From contig BJOX01000284.1 of the NCBI GenBank assembly GCA_009731375.1, positions 134,982 through 171,902 on the forward strand: DNA of 36,921 nt, written 5' to 3'. Made by a program: the position numbers and the translations under genes. Positions 8,650-17,826 of this stretch are shown one piece after another (position 1 is the stretch's first letter; each line of letters begins with the position of its first letter). The notes under the pieces were generated by a model. It did not search any database. It was not told where the DNA came from and was given only the letters and a program-made list of their open reading frames with translations. The stretch is from Paulinella micropora (lineage: Eukaryota; Cercozoa; Imbricatea; Euglyphida).

Positions 8650-11600
8650 ATGTCATACAAGCCACCTCTACCCCCTAGACCAAACAAGCAATATGTCCAG
8701 CTTCTTCAAGCCAGGGCAAATCTCCGCGAGGTTAAGACAAGGGAAGCAAAGCAAGCAGAGTTTAAGAGACACAATTACAAATTTATAAGATACAGACGGA
8801 TAAACTCAATATTAATCAAATTTAAGGACCTGGATATAAGCTTCTATGATACTGACACATTAGAACGGGAGGTTTTTATACCAGCCATACTACGAGCGAG
8901 AAGGGAAGGTATGACGAACAATGCCGATGTCAATATATCTATAACATACACCTCAGCCCCGGCTAATATACGATACGACCACTATTCTAAAAAGCAAACT
9001 TTCAATTCATTCCTACTCCGCGAATATGATACCAAGTTTATGGATGCTCTACACGAGTTCAACATAAACAACATTGAAGCTAGCGAGAATGGATACGAAA
9101 GGACAATACAATATGTAGAAATAATATTCGTTCAAGAGAACGGCGGGGGATGCTATGAAGGCACCAGAGAGAAAAAGGAGAAAGTTAAAGAAGGTAAAAA
9201 GATATCTCCACCGAGCAAAAACAACAACTGCCTATTCTTCCTGTGTAAGGATATTCTAAACATTCACCCGATAAACAAGAAAATGTGTAATGAGATACGA
9301 GCCGAATTCAACCTTCCGCCAAACTCCCCCATACCATTTTCAGTAGCAGTTGAAACATTAAAAAAATATGTGAAGGAAGGCAAAACATACGAAATAACAG
9401 ACCACATAATGAAGCAGACAGTCAGCACGAATGAAGAAGGAGAAGAACCAGACAAACTAATATTTTTAGAAAATAACCACTATTACGGATTGATTAAGCA
9501 GTTTAAGAAGAAATGTGAAGACTGCTTACGAGTATATATCAATAATCATAAGTGTAATCTTAACAGGAAAAAATATGCGGACATTATGTTGAAGAAGAAT
9601 AATAAAAGGCACCTAATAACTAAATTCAGAGAAGAAGAAAAAATGAATAACCACGAGGTGCTTCATTATGATTTGGAGACATTTAGAAATACAACCATCG
9701 CGAACGGTCAAGAAATCCACGACTGCTACATTGTCGGATATACTCAGGGCTCTGAGGGTTTCAAATACATAGCTGGTAAAGATTGTATAAGTCAATTCAT
9801 AGACCTAATAATTGAACGAGGCAATAAGATAAAAGAAGGATGGGTGCCGAAGAAAAAGGGGGACAAACAACCACTTCTATATGTTAATGGTTTTAACGGA
9901 GCAAACTTTGACCACTACTTCATACACCAAGAATTAATTAAAAAGGTATAAAGATTAAAGAGTCAAAAATTAACAACGGCTCTATTATCACCTTAGAGTT
10001 TGAAAATGTTAAGATGTGGGACTTACGAAAGCACACTCAGGGAAGTCTTAAAGCAAATCTTGAAAGTATGGGGTGCGAAATCCTCAAAGGAGACTTTGAC
10101 CACAACTCAGCCAGACCGTGGGAGGATATGGAAGAAAAGATGAAGCAGGACTGTCTAGCCTATCTTAAAAACGATGTTATGGGTTTGAAAGAAATATACG
10201 ATAAGTTAAACACTCCGATATTCACAACTCATAAAGTCAATCTAACTTCAAAAATCTCAACTTCAAGTCTCGCTTTCAACATATGGAAGAAATATGTAGA
10301 TAACAAATACGAAGTTAGACTTCCAACAGTTGAGCAGGAGCGAGCATTTAGAAAAGCTGTTATCGGAGGCAGGACTTACCCTTCTAAGAGACGGTTTATT
10401 TCTAAGCAGTATGAACGATACCTAAAAAAAGAAATCACCTTTGACGAAATAGTTGATTATCTTGTGGATGCGGATGTCGTATCTTTATATCCAACCGCGA
10501 TGTTGTTAGCTTTTATGGTTGGCGACATACTAGAAACAATCGGACCATTTGACCCGCGAAATCTTCAAATCGGTATTTACAACCTTGACTACATTTCACC
10601 CAAAAACATACTCCATTCAAGGATTGGACAGCGAGACCGTATGGGCTCTCTTAAATGGCGACTAGAAGATATGAAGGACCAATGGCTGACGAGTGTAGAT
10701 ATTGAGGATATGGTGGCCGAAGGTTATACGGTCCATATACATAAAGGATACTACACAGTCAAATCGGAATGTGTCTTCAAACAANNNNNNNNNNTGTCAA
10801 ATCGGAATGCGTCTTCAAACAATACATAGACGATATGTTTAAGGCGAAGGAAAATGCGGAGAAAGGTAGCCCGCAATATCTGCTCGCTAAACTGTTTATG
10901 AATAGCCTATACGGTAAGATGATACAGAGACCAATACCATCTATCACAGCATACATAACCACTAACGAAGAATACTGGAAATTCTGGAACAGTAATCAAA
11001 TAACCGACCTTGTTAAATTTACCGACAAAGAAGGCAAAGATTTATGGCACATATCGGGTCTTCCTCGTAATCCAATCTTATTAGAAAAAAGCATAACCAA
11101 GCCGACACATTATGGGGCATTCATACTAGCATATAGCCGTCGCATTATGTATAATTATATTAAGGAAGCCAACCCGAACGGAACCATTGAAGACGACTTT
11201 TATTACACCGATACGGACAGCCTACAAATACACACGAGATGTGCGAGATACATTAAGAATATGGGTAATAAGAAACTAGGCGGTATAGGGGACGACTTAG
11301 GCGACGGTTGTAAGATAATAAAAGGTATATGGATAGCGCCTAAACTTTATATGTTAGAATTTACAACCCAAGATGCTTTCACCGCTGGTATGACCAAGAA
11401 CGACCTCAAACATATTTCAAAAGGGGTTCATATAGAAACAGCAGAAAATGGAGTTAAACGATATTTCCATTTTAGGGGTAAAGGCTTAAATGCTAATCAA
11501 CTCAACTACGATGTATATGATAAGATGGATAGAGGCGAAAGCATTGATAATGTTAGGGAATTTCAAATGAAAAAAATACACATTGACAGAAACAGCAAAC

Positions 11601-11719
11601 AGCAACAAATCCCACATTTTAGCATTTTACATATGGCGAATGTTAAATTTAATAAGTGGGCGGGTCGTGAGTTTATTAACGACAACGACAGCATACCGCT
11701 CGGCTTTAAACTTAATTAA
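8650..11719 (+). CDS. pPolB: Protein-primed family B DNA polymerase (frameshifted, gap-split)
   Basis: Replicates the element using a protein primer. About 330 residues of N-terminal region precede the 3'-5' exonuclease: ExoI HYDLETF (D341, E343), ExoII FNGANFDHYF near residue 418 and ExoIII YLKNDVMGL at about 10160-10190. Polymerase motifs follow: A (DADVVSLYPTA, about 10466-10498), B (KLFMNSLYGK, about 10886-10918), C (YYTDTDS, 11201-11221) and a PKLY block replacing KKxY. All active-site residues are present. Two defects interrupt it. The reading frame shifts at a five-A run (9940-9944), giving a stop at 9949-9951 while homology continues in another frame. A 10-N gap at 10785-10794 lies between two copies of the same ~27 bases. 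The stop codon shares a TTAA with the convergent lipase stop. Family assignment is firm; functionality depends on whether the shift is real. Confidence 0.95.
10785..10794. other. 10-N gap with duplicated flanks inside polymerase
   Basis: GTCAAATCGGAATG[T/C]G and the following TCTTCAAACAA occur on both sides of the N run, differing at one base. Two contig ends probably overlap here and were not merged, so the gap likely has no missing sequence. Confidence 0.85.
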
Positions 11720-12411
11720 TCATAAAGGTATATTTTTTTGGCTCCTTTACCCTTAAAGCTTCTTATCGTATGAACACCCCTCGTCGGCTTCACTAACTTA
11801 GTATTTACAGCCGTAGCACCCATTAACGATACTGGGTCAAATGCGGTTCGGTAGTTCGTGATAGCTGCCGCGGTCTTAGCCCTTTTCCCTTTTGGATTAA
11901 TTTTAACGGCTACTCGGTCAATTACTCCTTCAATGAGGTCCTTAGTGCTACTGCCTTTGTTGTATGTGGTTGCCCTTACCCCAGTCTGCCTACTTAAATC
12001 TTTCGCTATCGTTCCTCCAAGGCTATGCCCTGTCATCTCTACATTATCCTTACCATATTTCTTTATGACTTCATTAACCAGCTTCTGCTCTTCTTTATAT
12101 CTCGGGGTCCTTTTTAATACTCCCTTTACTAATGCTACATCTGTGAGTAAGTCCCGCTTATCTACTGAGCCTCTAAATGCTACAATCGCCTTACCATCTT
12201 TTTCATACACCGTTGATTTTTCTTTGCTTGCTACTGGTTTCCATCCGTTAGCTCCTTTTCGTTCAGACGAAGCCAAATAGACATCCTCAGACAACTCAGC
12301 ACTGCCCCCCTTTTGCTTTCTGTATGCTTTACCAGCTTTTTTCAATGCCTCTTTGTAGCTTATGTTATGTTTAGCAGAGTAAGCCTTAACAAAGATTATC
12401 CACTCAGACAT
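11716..12411 (-). CDS. Class 3 lipase-like alpha/beta hydrolase
   Basis: 231 residues. The nucleophile elbow is GHSLGG at 128-133 (S130), preceded by a strand reading AIVAFRGS (75-82) typical of fungal-type class 3 lipases. Candidate acid D192 (FDPVS) and H214 (GVHTIRSF) complete a triad in the right order. The first ~35 residues (WIIFVKAYSAKHNISYKEAL, then a KKAGKAYRKQKGG tail) form a separate short helical module also seen at the N-terminus of other large-virus and phage proteins. No signal peptide is visible. Lipases of this class are known in some virophages and Polinton-like viruses, where a role in membrane breach or host lipid attack is assumed but not shown. The stop codon overlaps the polymerase stop (11716-11719). 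An ATATTA motif lies directly upstream at 12413-12420. Confidence 0.88.
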   Translation of the reverse strand: MSEWIIFVKAYSAKHNISYKEALKKAGKAYRKQKGGSAELSEDVYLASSERKGANGWKPVASKEKSTVYEKDGKAIVAFRGSVDKRDLLTDVALVKGVLKRTPRYKEEQKLVNEVIKKYGKDNVEMTGHSLGGTIAKDLSRQTGVRATTYNKGSSTKDLIEGVIDRVAVKINPKGKRAKTAAAITNYRTAFDPVSLMGATAVNTKLVKPTRGVHTIRSFKGKGAKKIYLYD

Positions 12412-12412
12412 T

Positions 12413-12420
12413 CTATATTA
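12413..12420 (-). promoter_or_regulatory. TATA-like motif upstream of lipase
   Basis: On the minus strand TAATATAG ends one base before the lipase ATG. It is the closest of the element's start-proximal ATATA motifs. Confidence 0.35.
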
Positions 12421-12463
12421 TTAATTTAATTTTTTCCTGCCAACTATATACACCCTAATATGT

Positions 12464-12504
12464 CCTCCCTACGACCCTAGATTACTGTCTATCGCCGTAG
12501 GAGG
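12464..12504. promoter_or_regulatory. Imperfect hairpin containing a 19-bp motif shared with the right end
   Basis: CCTCCCTACG (12464-12473) and CGTAGGAGG (12496-12504) form a stem with one bulged base and a 22-base loop, in the gap between the divergent lipase and 55-residue genes. The right arm is part of CTATCGCCGTAGGAGGTAT (12489-12507), which recurs inverted with one mismatch at 31733-31751 near the right terminus. It could be a control site or a relic of an internal duplication. Confidence 0.45.
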
Positions 12505-12544
12505 TATTTTTTTATTATAATAAATAAATTTTATATAATATACG

Positions 12545-12712
12545 ATGAGCGAAGCCGAAGCAAAAAGTGTGAAAGAAATTCCCGATGAAGAGGAAGAAGT
12601 AAATAAAACTCTACAATATGGAAAATATAAAAAAATGAAAATTGAAGATGTTGCCAAGATTGACAAAGAATATCTTGAATGGCTAGTTCAACAGCCTTAT
12701 TTTAAAGAATAA
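12545..12712 (+). CDS. 55-residue DUF3820/ExoX C-terminal-like protein
   Basis: A very short gene. After an acidic N-terminal stretch, the second half reads QYGKYKKMKIEDVAKIDKEY followed by LEWLVQQPYF. This matches the pattern 'F/YGKYKGxxIxxVxxxDxxYLxWLxxQ' shared by DUF3820 and the C-terminal domain of exodeoxyribonuclease X-like proteins, a small module found alone in many phages and large viruses. The conserved pattern is the main evidence that it is real. An AATATACG motif lies directly upstream (about 12537-12544). It is divergent from the lipase and convergent with the DUF3223-like gene. Function is unknown; nucleic-acid binding is a guess from the ExoX context. Confidence 0.68.
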   Translation: MSEAEAKSVKEIPDEEEEVNKTLQYGKYKKMKIEDVAKIDKEYLEWLVQQPYFKE

Positions 12713-12731
12713 AGACGAAGTGAAAAAGTTT

Positions 12732-13370
12732 TTATCGTAGGAAATACATTTTACCTCTAATGTTGATTTCTTTTTTTATAACCCGCAATATTGCTTTCTG
12801 TTTGTGGAAGTCGCTAAATTTGGTGAAATGCGGTTCTTTCAATAGGTTATCTTCAACTTCTAATTCTCTATTCACTTCAAGGTATTGTTTAAGGATATCT
12901 TTGAATTGTATGATGTCAAAGTGGTGGTCAATATGGACATCAACCCGCTCATATATATCACCACTTATTTCGCATATGTATCGGGGTTCTACGAATACAT
13001 CAATAGCCATAAGGTCAAGATATTCTTGTATTTGCGGTCTTATTGTATTTCTGCTCGCATCTTTTATTACTCTCGCCATTTTTTTTAATTTGCTAAGACC
13101 TATGAGTTCAACACAGCAATTCCACGAAAACGGCTTACCATCTACACGAAAGTGTTTTCTTCCAGTCGTCAAATTACTTTCAACATCAATGATGCCATTT
13201 TTTAGACAAGGGTGATGGGTTATTAGGTCTAGCACGAAATTGCTATCTTCTGGGTTCAGCACTTCACCGTCGTTATATTTGTTTATCATTCTTCTTATGT
13301 AGGATTTGATAGATGTTTTTGTTAGAAACCGCCTACCCCCCACAACATACGACTTACGACGGTAAAACAT
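12732..13370 (-). CDS. DUF3223-like protein
   Basis: 212 residues. The N-terminal third (RRFLTKTSIKSYIRRMINKY, then a GEVLNPEDSNFVLDLITHHP stretch) has the shape of the DUF3223 family, which opens with a helix after 'FxTKxxxKxxxRxxLxxY' and continues 'L...EDxxFLxxLLxxHP'. The middle part FSWNCCVELIGL corresponds to the 'FSxxxCI' element. A later VDVHIDHHFDIIQFKDILKQ segment resembles the 'VDHxxPxxFxxLxxxFL' block found beside this domain. DUF3223 proteins occur in plants, bacteria, phages and algal viruses, and their biochemical role is unsettled. The first residues are basic (YRRKSYVVGGRRF). An ATATATAATA string lies immediately upstream of the ATG (13371-13380). Family call is by pattern only. 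Confidence 0.62.
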   Translation of the reverse strand: MFYRRKSYVVGGRRFLTKTSIKSYIRRMINKYNDGEVLNPEDSNFVLDLITHHPCLKNGIIDVESNLTTGRKHFRVDGKPFSWNCCVELIGLSKLKKMARVIKDASRNTIRPQIQEYLDLMAIDVFVEPRYICEISGDIYERVDVHIDHHFDIIQFKDILKQYLEVNRELEVEDNLLKEPHFTKFSDFHKQKAILRVIKKEINIRGKMYFLR

Positions 13371-13425
13371 TATTATATATTATCATTCAGAAAAAATTAT
13401 TACAAAAATAATTAATTAGTATTTT

Positions 13426-13935
13426 CTATAAGTGATTTAATTCATTATGGCATCTTATAACCCATTTTAAATGATATGCAGAATGTCTATGTCTTTTCCT
13501 GTGTGAATGAACAATTCGTCTTCCACAAGGGCATTCAACTTTTTTTAGATTATGGGCTCTCAATCTTTCCTTATGAATTTCTTTATACTGTCTATTATAT
13601 TCTTTTTTATTCTGATTACACGGGACTGTGATACCAGTTTTAAAATTATCGTTTATACATTTTGTGTGTCTTATCCAGTATCCTTCTCTCTGTTCTAATT
13701 CAAGGTGGCTATCACAAGGGAAAGCTTCAATCAATTCAATCCGATAGTCATTCCTTTCTATAATTGAAAACGAATAAGTGTAATTTGTTTTTCCTTTTTT
13801 GTATTCATTCAGAAGATATGTGTGAGTTTTAGCTCTATGCTCCAATGATTTTATTGTGCTTCCGATATACACCTCACCAGTCTTATTACAGATAAGTTTG
13901 TAGATTTTTCCATTCTGATATTTGTTGTAGTTCAT
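13426..13935 (-). CDS. GIY-YIG endonuclease with C-terminal zinc-finger-like motif
   Basis: 169 residues. The catalytic domain has GKIYKLICNKTGEVYIGST (KIY 10-12, YIG 23-25), the conserved Arg R34 (KSLEHRAKTH) and the metal-binding Glu E84 in LEQREGYWIR, so it looks catalytically complete. The C-terminus has CPCG (135-138) followed by a His-rich stretch, a CxCG...H...H pattern shared with the other GIY-YIG genes here and likely a zinc-binding DNA-recognition tail. Such proteins act as homing-type or repair nucleases cutting DNA. It lies between the 418-residue fibre-like gene and the DUF3223-like gene, all on the minus strand. A TATATAAT motif lies at 13938-13945. It differs clearly from the copies at 21593 and 30477, so it is an older paralogue or an independent arrival. 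Confidence 0.9.
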   Translation of the reverse strand: MNYNKYQNGKIYKLICNKTGEVYIGSTIKSLEHRAKTHTYLLNEYKKGKTNYTYSFSIIERNDYRIELIEAFPCDSHLELEQREGYWIRHTKCINDNFKTGITVPCNQNKKEYNRQYKEIHKERLRAHNLKKVECPCGRRIVHSHRKRHRHSAYHLKWVIRCHNELNHL

Positions 13936-13993
13936 TTTATATAATGGTTGGAGTTTATCTTTAATATAAAATTACTCCATCCATCCATCCACA

Positions 13994-15250
13994 TCAATGA
14001 TCTTCTACGAAATTAACTATAACACTCACATTTCCTCCATTCGCAACAGTAGATACAGACTTTTGTAAAAATGTTAGATTTTCACCAGGTGCGAGTTGAA
14101 TGTCATAGGTTCGCAGGTCAATAAGCTGGCTTGAAGTAGCATTAACATACAGTTTAAGGATAACATCCGTTATAGTAGCACCACCTAGGGCCGTCGCAGA
14201 GGTGTCCTTTGATACGATTGAAGTTTTGGCATCAATATCAGCAAAGTTCTCGGCTGTAAGGGCACCAGTTGTTTTTACAATTCGCACTATATTAACTTTG
14301 GCGTCCTCGTTTGATATGCTTACGATAGTTGGATAAACGATTGAATAATTCGTAGCACCACCATTAAAAGTTGTTTTATTTTTTATGCTGAGAATTGGGC
14401 TTTCAGTAGTGCTCGCCTTTTCATCTCCTTCCGCTTCGTTTGATATGCTTGAATTAATAGTGTTAGTTCCTTCTATGAATAACCCAACACTCGCGGTTTT
14501 TAAACTTTGGACACCATCGCCAGCATTAGCATTAAATATACTAGCGGAAAAGGGCAAAGTTGTATTCCTCAGACTAACTCCCGTATGAGAGTTCGCATAC
14601 TTAATAGTGTGTATTAATTGAAATTCACCAGTCTCGGGGTTCTCAATTGAAAACTTAATAGCACCAAAGCCTAAGTATTGAAATTGAATTTGAAATACAT
14701 TTCCCTTTGTCCAATCCAAGTTAGGCATATCTCCTGTTCCATCACACGGGTCATCCCAGTCTTCTTGTCCTATGAATGTATCAACTCCTGCTATTGAATG
14801 AAGAATGCTCATTCCTACATCGTCCTCTTTCCAAAAATAGAAACCGTTGTTGCCATCACTTTCACCTATTCCAATAAATGATTTATACTCTTTGGTTTCA
14901 TCTGTTTCCCATAAGGCAGTAAAGCGACATAGGACGCCCATACCCGTTCTGTATTTTATTCTTTTTTTACTGGTCAATACCGCAGTAGCATTAGTCTTTC
15001 CTTCTGTTTTTAATTCAGCCATATTGCTGTTAAATGAAACGGTCGCCTTTGTTTCTGTTTTCGTCCATATCCGTGTATTGACTGTGTATGGAAAGATTTC
15101 CTGTAATACTGGTGTTAATGAGCTGGTTAATGCTTCGCCAAAGGCGGTTTTCATATTGTTGGTTTCAATGTGTCCGTCATACCCGACTTTGACATTTACG
15201 AAGTCGCCGCCTGGATTTTGTGCGACTAAATTTCGCTGATGAGTGGTCAT
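13994..15250 (-). CDS. Putative structural / fibre-like protein (418 aa)
   Basis: 418 residues, beta-rich, with few Cys and no enzyme motif. The central part (about 110-250) reads GIGESDGNNGFYFWKEDDVG, then DWTKGNVFQIQFQYLGFGAI and FSIENPETGEFQLIHTIKYA. I recognise this layout from conserved proteins of large eukaryotic DNA viruses and phages that appear to have a lectin- or jelly-roll-like fold. The C-terminal third is Thr/Ser/Asn/Ala-rich beta sequence. Its place just downstream of the major capsid gene on the same strand supports a virion role, perhaps a vertex or receptor-binding protein; that is inference. An AATATACG motif lies about 23 bases upstream of the ATG. The frame is intact. 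Confidence 0.6.
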   Translation of the reverse strand: MTTHQRNLVAQNPGGDFVNVKVGYDGHIETNNMKTAFGEALTSSLTPVLQEIFPYTVNTRIWTKTETKATVSFNSNMAELKTEGKTNATAVLTSKKRIKYRTGMGVLCRFTALWETDETKEYKSFIGIGESDGNNGFYFWKEDDVGMSILHSIAGVDTFIGQEDWDDPCDGTGDMPNLDWTKGNVFQIQFQYLGFGAIKFSIENPETGEFQLIHTIKYANSHTGVSLRNTTLPFSASIFNANAGDGVQSLKTASVGLFIEGTNTINSSISNEAEGDEKASTTESPILSIKNKTTFNGGATNYSIVYPTIVSISNEDAKVNIVRIVKTTGALTAENFADIDAKTSIVSKDTSATALGGATITDVILKLYVNATSSQLIDLRTYDIQLAPGENLTFLQKSVSTVANGGNVSVIVNFVEDH

Positions 15251-15373
15251 TAAAAATGTTTTGTGTAAGCTTCGTATATTATCAAAAAAATAAATAATCT
15301 ATCAATATTAATTACTAACTATTACCTCACTGGTGGGGATTTTTGCTAGCAAAAGGCTCAACTCGTTGAGCAT

Positions 15374-16837
15374 CTATGAAATCGTAATCATATTTGCCTT
15401 AACCTGAACCTCTCGCTGTGTGATAGCTACACTTACGTGCTGATGAGCATTATTCTGTGTAGTGCTAATGAACTCCCATCGTCTCTCATTGGAAAGGTCA
15501 AGCCCACTAACTTCATTCTGGTCCTTACTCCACAGCGGGCGGGTATTATCCCAAGTATCAACCCAGAACCAGTTGTATTGATATACATTTGAATTCATCA
15601 AAACAGAACCTTCAAGTTTAGGTTTCAAGCACATATAATCTTCAAAACTAGCGGGATATATTTCAAATTCTTGAAGTCGTGCCCCGTCAAGTGTGGTGTG
15701 GAAACTGGTGGTCTTAGCAGTTGCTCTGTTATCAATATCATAAGCGGTATTCTTGTTTTCGGTGTTGTGAAAGAGTGTGTGATAAATTTTCTTCAATCGT
15801 TTTCCGTGTCCTCTATCAAAGCGGAGAATAATGTTTTGGGTAGTGGATTGAGCAATGGAATTTTTGCAAACATAAGGATAATCAATATTAAAACTCATAC
15901 CCTCAGGACTTGCCACCTTTTGTTGAATTGATTGAATGACATCGGGATTAGTCTCAACTGCAAGGAATAAGTTAAGATTAGAAACACTCACATTACCAGC
16001 GGCAGCAACAAGCGCTCCACCACCCGTTGATAAAGCACTGTTATTGTAATAATAAATTTTAGGGTTCTGTTGCCACACAATACGCATATTCAAAATCTCT
16101 GGAAACATAATAGTCTTATCAAGGGCGAAAATGGTATTGTAAAGCATACCGAGATTAATCTTAACACTGATAGAAGGCTCAGCAGAAGTAGCAGCACCAG
16201 CCGAGAAATACTTAGGCTCAATGTAAGCGACATCAACGACAGAGATCGCACCCGTTCCATCAACCAAGGCTAAATCATCGTGTCGGCGAGCATTTGTAGG
16301 AGGTTCTGGAAACATTGCCAAAGTTCTAGCTGCTACATTATCTGCTGCATCAGTCATAGCACGAAAGTTTGTTCTAGTTGCTGTGGTTAGTGAAACATCA
16401 ATTTTATTATTAGCATTACACTTTTGAAGCATACATCCCGAACCACTTCCATTATCGTGGTTTTCAAGTGTCAGAAAGTCCTTCATAGAAGTTTCGGCCT
16501 TCCACACAATCTTGGTAAAATTACCAACTTCATTTACATCGCACAGATAAACACCGCCACGGGTTTGAAGTTGAATTTGCCTAATAGGAGCCAAGCAATC
16601 CATATAGCATTTATTATAGTTCGCAGCGATTGCTGGTGGGGCATAAGTAAAACTCAATACAGAGCGGGCTAAGTTAAAAGGCCTGCTGATAAGGTCAAAG
16701 TTGCTTTCTTGTCCTCCTGCGGTAGTAATCGTAATAGCTCCCGCACCCTCACGAGGGGTAAGCTTATTCAAACGATAAGAAGCACTGATGTAGTCAGTTC
16801 TAGAAAAGTCTAGTTCTCCGCCGTGCTGAGTTGGCAT
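15374..16837 (-). CDS. MCP: Major capsid protein (double jelly-roll type, predicted)
   Basis: 487 residues. The sequence is dominated by short beta-strand-like segments, begins MPTQHGGELDFSRTDYIS and contains APIRQIQLQTRGGVYLCDVN and a long central Thr/Ala/Asn-rich part, consistent with the double jelly-roll capsid proteins of Polintons and adintoviruses (usually about 450-650 residues). I base the call on length, composition, position next to the penton gene and the absence of any other candidate; there is no short diagnostic motif. Trimers would form the capsid facets. The frame is open throughout. A TATATA motif lies about 33 bases upstream on the minus strand (around 16870). It is separated from the downstream 418-residue gene by about 120 AT-rich bases. 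Confidence 0.78.
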   Translation of the reverse strand: MPTQHGGELDFSRTDYISASYRLNKLTPREGAGAITITTAGGQESNFDLISRPFNLARSVLSFTYAPPAIAANYNKCYMDCLAPIRQIQLQTRGGVYLCDVNEVGNFTKIVWKAETSMKDFLTLENHDNGSGSGCMLQKCNANNKIDVSLTTATRTNFRAMTDAADNVAARTLAMFPEPPTNARRHDDLALVDGTGAISVVDVAYIEPKYFSAGAATSAEPSISVKINLGMLYNTIFALDKTIMFPEILNMRIVWQQNPKIYYYNNSALSTGGGALVAAAGNVSVSNLNLFLAVETNPDVIQSIQQKVASPEGMSFNIDYPYVCKNSIAQSTTQNIILRFDRGHGKRLKKIYHTLFHNTENKNTAYDIDNRATAKTTSFHTTLDGARLQEFEIYPASFEDYMCLKPKLEGSVLMNSNVYQYNWFWVDTWDNTRPLWSKDQNEVSGLDLSNERRWEFISTTQNNAHQHVSVAITQREVQVKANMITIS

Positions 16838-16908
16838 AGTTTTTGGTGAAGCTTTTTTTAAAAAGGTTGCTATATATTTTAATATGAGAAAAAAAATAAA
16901 TTAATTAA

Positions 16909-17786
16909 TTACCTAGATTTGAGTAGATTAAAAAATGATGTAAATAAATTAAAATAATTCGTTTCTCTGTAAATCAACAAAGTCATTACAATACCCAAAC
17001 CGTTGAGATTAATGGCTTGGTCATTTTCGTCAGTTAAGTAAAACCGATACACATTGCTTGAACTCGTAGATAACCGTTTGCCATACTCCGACCCGCTTCC
17101 GTCGTAGATAACAGAGCCGAATGGAATTTCATTTGCTGTGTATATTTCCTGTAATACGTGATTATCACCTTCACCAACGAGGTCGCTTTGAAGATATAAT
17201 GTTTTTTCGCCAGTCAAGATTATGACATTTGGGGACCTCAGTGTATTATTAGCAAAGAAATAAGTAGAAGACCGCTCAAAACCCATAATTTCGTGAATAC
17301 GAGTTTCGTCGTCAAATACAAACCTCGGTTGAGGCTCCACAAGTGGAGTGCCCGGGGGCATGCCTCCGTTGTTCGCTACTGTAAATAATAGCTTTCCGTC
17401 TTCGGGGGCAGTGTTGGTGTTGTTGCTTGTTATTGTGTATGTGTAGTCATTGGGGCTTTCTGCGGTTAGCACTTCGGCTAGCTTATTTTTTAAGTTGTTC
17501 ATTGTGTAGTTGCCCTCAGGTATGGTAATCAGTGCCTCGTTGCCATCTTCACTCAGAATAAAAGTATTATAAGGACTTGCCACAGAGTAATACGACTTCG
17601 GCACATAGATATGTAAAATTTTACAGTGTGTTGGGTTGTCTAGCGATTTCATATCAATGGAGTGAGTGAAATCACTGTCCGTGCCGTTTATCCTATTTTT
17701 GCTATTGACATAGTAAATGTTTGAGCTCCTGCCTCCCNNNNNNNNNNATAGTAAATGTTTGAGCTTCTGCCTCCCCTATAATCCAT
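16909..17786 (-). CDS. Penton / minor capsid protein (single jelly-roll, predicted), gap near N-terminus
   Basis: The body matches the penton protein of Polintons: NSKNRINGTDSDFTHSIDM near the N-terminus, then KILHIYVPKSYYSV, ITIPEGNYTMNNLKNKL and a hydrophobic MGFERSS...NVIILTGEKTLYL part. It would occupy the capsid vertices. The first ATG in the open stretch right of the gap is 17652, but homology runs upstream of it through the N run, and the likely start is 17784-17786 (MDYRGGRSS). The 10-N gap at 17738-17747 is flanked by duplicated sequence. It lies immediately upstream of the major capsid gene on the same strand, the usual penton-MCP pairing. A TATATAAT motif at 17793-17800 precedes the proposed start. 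The C-terminus ends in a hydrophobic/aromatic stretch (NLFTSFFNLLKSR). Confidence 0.82.
17738..17747. other. 10-N gap with duplicated flanks inside penton gene
   Basis: ATAGTAAATGTTTGAGC followed by [T/C]TCTGCCTCCC or its one-base variant occurs on both sides. As in the polymerase gap, this looks like an unmerged contig overlap rather than missing sequence. Confidence 0.85.
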
Positions 17787-17792
17787 CGCACC

Positions 17793-17800
17793 TATATAAT
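17793..17800 (-). promoter_or_regulatory. TATA-like motif upstream of penton start
   Basis: ATTATATA on the minus strand lies 6 bases before the proposed ATG at 17786, supporting that start over the internal 17652 ATG. Confidence 0.4.
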
Positions 17801-17826
17801 GAAAAATATATTTTTGTTTTAATTGC

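Noticed and set aside
13994-15250. The 418-residue protein as a second major capsid protein
   Set aside because: Its central block matches fibre- or lectin-like viral proteins as I recall them, and a better capsid candidate lies next to the penton gene.
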